A DNA stretch of 64,000 bases. Origin: Ginsengibacter sp963792025 (GTDB lineage: Bacteria > Bacteroidota > Bacteroidia > Chitinophagales > Chitinophagaceae). The DNA is taken from contig CAWBUS010000001.1 of the NCBI GenBank assembly GCA_963792025.1, positions 124,001 through 188,000 of the forward strand, given 5' to 3'. This document shows positions 61,900-64,000 of the stretch, in pieces. The position numbers and the translations under genes are program-made. The notes beneath the pieces are model-generated. The model did not search any database and had not been told where the DNA came from. It saw only the letters and a list, made by a program, of their open reading frames with translations. Position 1 is the stretch's first letter. Each line of letters opens with the position of its first letter.

Positions 61900-62619
61900 A
61901 TGGATATAAAAAATCAAAAGATCGCTTTGCTTATAGATGGAGATAATGCACAGGCTAAAATGATGGACCTCGTATTGGAAGAAGCGTCTAAGTATGGAAA
62001 GGTTACGATACGAAGAGTTTATGGCGATTGGACTACCCAGCATATGAATCATTGGAAAGCGCTTTTGAATGAAATGGCTTTTAACCCGATTCAAAAATTC
62101 TCTTATACCACCGGGAAAAATTCAACAGACAGCGCATTAATTATAGATGCAATGGATATATTACACGATAACCTGGTAGATGGATTTTGTATTGTTTCAA
62201 GTGATAGTGATTATACAGGGCTTGCTAAACGCATAAGAGAAGACGGAATTTTTGTTATGGGAATTGGTGAACAAAAAACACCAAATGCTTTTGTAAAATC
62301 TTGCGAGATTTTTACTTATGTGGAGAACCTGGAACCTAAAGCAGAAAAACCTGAAAAGCAGGAGGCTGAAAAGAAACACAAAGAGAAAGCTTCAATTGAT
62401 ATAAAACTGATCAACAAGGCATACGATATGAGCATTAACGAGAGTAACGAGGCATATATTTCAACATTGGGCATTAACCTTAGAAAACTGGATCCAAGTT
62501 TTGACGTGAGAACTTATGGGTGCAAAACTCTTACACAGTTTTTTTCAAAGCTTCGCAATTTTGTGGTGGTCGACAATGTTGTAAACGGGTTAAATAATCC
62601 TTTGGTAAAAAAGAAATAA
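61900..62619 (+). CDS. NYN-domain (LabA/DUF88) putative RNase with C-terminal OST-HTH-like domain
   Basis: About 239 residues. The NYN/PIN-like nuclease domain at residues 1-145 keeps the acidic residues in IALLIDGDNAQAKM, STDSALIIDAMDIL and VSSDSDYTGLAKRIRE. A Lys/Glu linker follows (EKPEKQEAEKKHKEKAS). The C-terminal domain resembles an OST-HTH/LOTUS RNA-binding fold (NEAYISTLGINLRKLDPSFDVRTYGCKTLTQFFSKL). It probably cuts or binds structured RNA. I chose the ATG at 61900 because upstream residues do not look like protein. Confidence 0.8.
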   Translation: MDIKNQKIALLIDGDNAQAKMMDLVLEEASKYGKVTIRRVYGDWTTQHMNHWKALLNEMAFNPIQKFSYTTGKNSTDSALIIDAMDILHDNLVDGFCIVSSDSDYTGLAKRIREDGIFVMGIGEQKTPNAFVKSCEIFTYVENLEPKAEKPEKQEAEKKHKEKASIDIKLINKAYDMSINESNEAYISTLGINLRKLDPSFDVRTYGCKTLTQFFSKLRNFVVVDNVVNGLNNPLVKKK

Positions 62620-62644
62620 TCTGAGATTTGAGTTTGCCTTTGAA

Positions 62645-62669
62645 CCCTCCCCTGGAGGGCAGGGAGGCC
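62645..62669. repeat. GC-rich hairpin between convergent genes
   Basis: CCCTCC-CCT-GGAGGG with a following GGGAGG forms alternative GC-rich hairpins in AT-rich surroundings, 1 bp before the glycosylase stop. It may end both transcripts or be a small dispersed repeat. Confidence 0.4.
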
Positions 62670-62670
62670 A

Positions 62671-63270
62671 CTAATCACCATCCTTCCAGCCCCACAAATA
62701 GCGGCTTGCATAGGTTCTGTACGGAGACCATTTAAGCGTTATCTTTTCAATTTTTTCCCTCAATAATTTTTTATCCGTTTCTTTTAGCTTGTATAATTTG
62801 ATAACACTTTGCCTGAGGCCGAGATCGTCATGGGCAAAAATATCTTCCCTTCCCAACGTAAACATTAATATCATTTCTACTGTCCATTTGCCCACACCTT
62901 TAATTTGAGTAAGCAAATCAAGTACCTCATCATTACTCATTTTATGTAAGCGGGCATCGGTTATTTTATTTTCTATAAAAAACCGGCAAACATTATGAAC
63001 ATAAGAAGCTTTTGCATTTGAAAAACCAATGCTGCGAAAAACGGCTGCAGGTGTATCCAAAATTTGTTGGGCAGTCGGTTCTTTGCCTCCAAATAAATCA
63101 AGAAAACGCTTGCATAAAACATCCGCAACTTTTGTACTTAGTTGTTGGCTCAAAATAGAAGAACATAAACTCAGGTAAACTTTATTTCTCTTTTTTAAGG
63201 CAAACGGCTGTTGCGAATCAATAATCTTTTTTAGCTTTTTATCTTTTGACAAATGAATAATATGCTCCAT
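62671..63270 (-). CDS. DNA-3-methyladenine glycosylase (AlkA-type, HhH-GPD)
   Basis: A 199-residue base-excision enzyme of the helix-hairpin-helix glycosylase family. The SSILSQQLSTKVADVLCKRFLDLF helix is followed by the HhH motif LTQIKGVGKWTVEMILMF and the catalytic aspartate in HDDLGLRQS, then KWSPYRTYASRYLW. It removes alkylated bases. It lacks the N-terminal AlkA domain, so it is of the short form. Confidence 0.88.
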   Translation of the reverse strand: MEHIIHLSKDKKLKKIIDSQQPFALKKRNKVYLSLCSSILSQQLSTKVADVLCKRFLDLFGGKEPTAQQILDTPAAVFRSIGFSNAKASYVHNVCRFFIENKITDARLHKMSNDEVLDLLTQIKGVGKWTVEMILMFTLGREDIFAHDDLGLRQSVIKLYKLKETDKKLLREKIEKITLKWSPYRTYASRYLWGWKDGD

Positions 63271-63301
63271 AGATATGTAGAATGTATTTTATAATTCCTT
63301 G

Positions 63302-64000
63302 TCAAATCGGGTTCCAGCTAATGCCGCCATCCTTTTCGTCTTTCATTTCAATGCCCAATTCGGCGAGCTGGTTCCTTATTTTATCTGAAGTAGAAAAATC
63401 TTTTTTAGACCTCGCCTCTTTTCTTATATCTGCCAATAATTGCATAACACCATTAAGGGTTTCATTATTTTGGGAAAGAGCTTGCAACCCAAGAATGTTT
63501 TCAATATAATTTGTAAAACCATCTTTCATACGGTTAAGCGTAGCCGAAGAGATTGAATTTTTTTCGATTATGCCATCTTTTAAAGAATTGATAACAGGAA
63601 CTATTTCAAACATGTTGGCCAAAACCTTTGCCGTATTAAAATCATCATTCATAAAATCGTCAAATTCATCTATAAGCTTGTTTATCTTTTCATCCAATTC
63701 CGCGTCGGACGGCAGATTAGAATTGTTATCCTCCAGCTTCCTTAAAATTTCGTAAGCGTCCCACAATCTTTTTAAACCCTTTTCAGCAGCAACTAATGCT
63801 TCACTGCTAAAATCGAGTGTGCTCCTGTAATGTGTTTGCAAAATAAAAAACCGTATCGTCATCGGGTTAAAAGCCTGCGTTAACAATGGATGATTACCAC
63901 TAAACATTTCAGTAAGTTTTATAACATTGTTATAGCTCTTACCCATTTTCTTACCGTTGATTGTAATCATGTTATTGTGCATCCAGTATTTTGCCGGCTC
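63302..64000 (-). CDS. cysS: Cysteinyl-tRNA synthetase, C-terminal part (continues beyond the window)
   Basis: The frame is open to the window edge, so the N-terminal HIGH motif lies outside. The visible part has INGKKMGKSYNNVIKL (the KMSKS signature in the KMGKS form), AFNPMTIRFFILQTHYRSTLDFS, the DALR anticodon-binding region and a C-terminal IRNQLAELGIEMKDEKDGGISW. It charges tRNA-Cys and is followed 31 bp later by the glycosylase gene. Confidence 0.93.
   Translation of the reverse strand, partial: EPAKYWMHNNMITINGKKMGKSYNNVIKLTEMFSGNHPLLTQAFNPMTIRFFILQTHYRSTLDFSSEALVAAEKGLKRLWDAYEILRKLEDNNSNLPSDAELDEKINKLIDEFDDFMNDDFNTAKVLANMFEIVPVINSLKDGIIEKNSISSATLNRMKDGFTNYIENILGLQALSQNNETLNGVMQLLADIRKEARSKKDFSTSDKIRNQLAELGIEMKDEKDGGISWNPI

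Noticed and set aside
1..64000. CRISPR arrays, insertion sequences, integrases, toxin-antitoxin or phage-defence islands
   Set aside because: No repeat-spacer pattern, transposase motif, terminal inverted repeats, or defence-gene signature was seen. The gene content is core chromosomal.

Overview
The window is chromosomal DNA from a member of the Bacteroidota, most likely of the Chitinophagaceae type. The evidence is the AT-rich base composition, the presence of families restricted to or typical of this phylum (DUF2480, an IPExxxVDY-like protein, Nfu with its own N-terminal domain, PspC fusions, bacterial GH3 ligase), and promoters that fit the Bacteroidota pattern TTTG-N19-TAnnTTTG instead of the sigma70 pattern. 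No phage, insertion sequence, CRISPR array or antiphage locus was seen. The content is core metabolism and information processing with a few lineage-specific secreted proteins.

Layout. 1-5.2 kb: truncated rlmD, a uracil-DNA-glycosylase-like enzyme, an ECF sigma / anti-sigma / outer-membrane protein operon, recA. 5.4-16.2 kb: NlpE-like lipoprotein, zinc metallopeptidase, GH3-type ligase, LysE-type exporter, mtgA, the pnuC-nadR nicotinamide riboside pair, an Nfu iron-sulfur protein and pcrA. 16.5-28.5 kb: a SWIM/SNF2 helicase, comB-like phosphatase, gcvT, padR-pspC, feoB. 28.6-34.8 kb: M28 peptidase, pterin dehydratase and a selenium operon (selU, an unknown secreted protein, selD). 34.8-45.5 kb: rho, asnS, a lipoprotein hydrolase, a 2-oxoglutarate oxygenase, chrA, nadD, feoA, ybeY, mnmG, a cupin and tRNA-Phe. 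45.6-64 kb: recQ, kdsD, manC, a transglutaminase-like membrane protein, an aminotransferase, nadA, ppiD, corA, kdsB, an SPFH protein, dnaN, a NYN-domain protein, an AlkA-type glycosylase and the C-terminal part of cysS.

Shared pathways. NAD supply is represented by nadA and nadD (de novo) and pnuC-nadR (salvage). selD, selU and mnmG all act on the wobble uridine U34 of tRNAs. kdsD and kdsB act in Kdo and lipopolysaccharide synthesis, with manC nearby. feoA and feoB (ferrous iron uptake) are both present but 14 kb apart.

The most striking non-coding signal is a pair of abutting 14-bp perfect palindromes with CACGTG cores at 42876-42903. It overlaps the ybeY stop codon and lies just upstream of mnmG (gidA). 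Both match the ParB-binding parS centromere. With dnaN and an AT-rich gap carrying DnaA-box-like sites about 10 kb away, this suggests that the window is origin-proximal. A second window-wide signal is a set of about fourteen single-base indels, many in homopolymer runs. They break eight otherwise intact genes and look like residual sequencing errors instead of gene decay. I did not find a clearly new multi-gene system. The best candidates for new biology are the secreted protein inside the selenium operon, the tandem parS, and the repeat elements.
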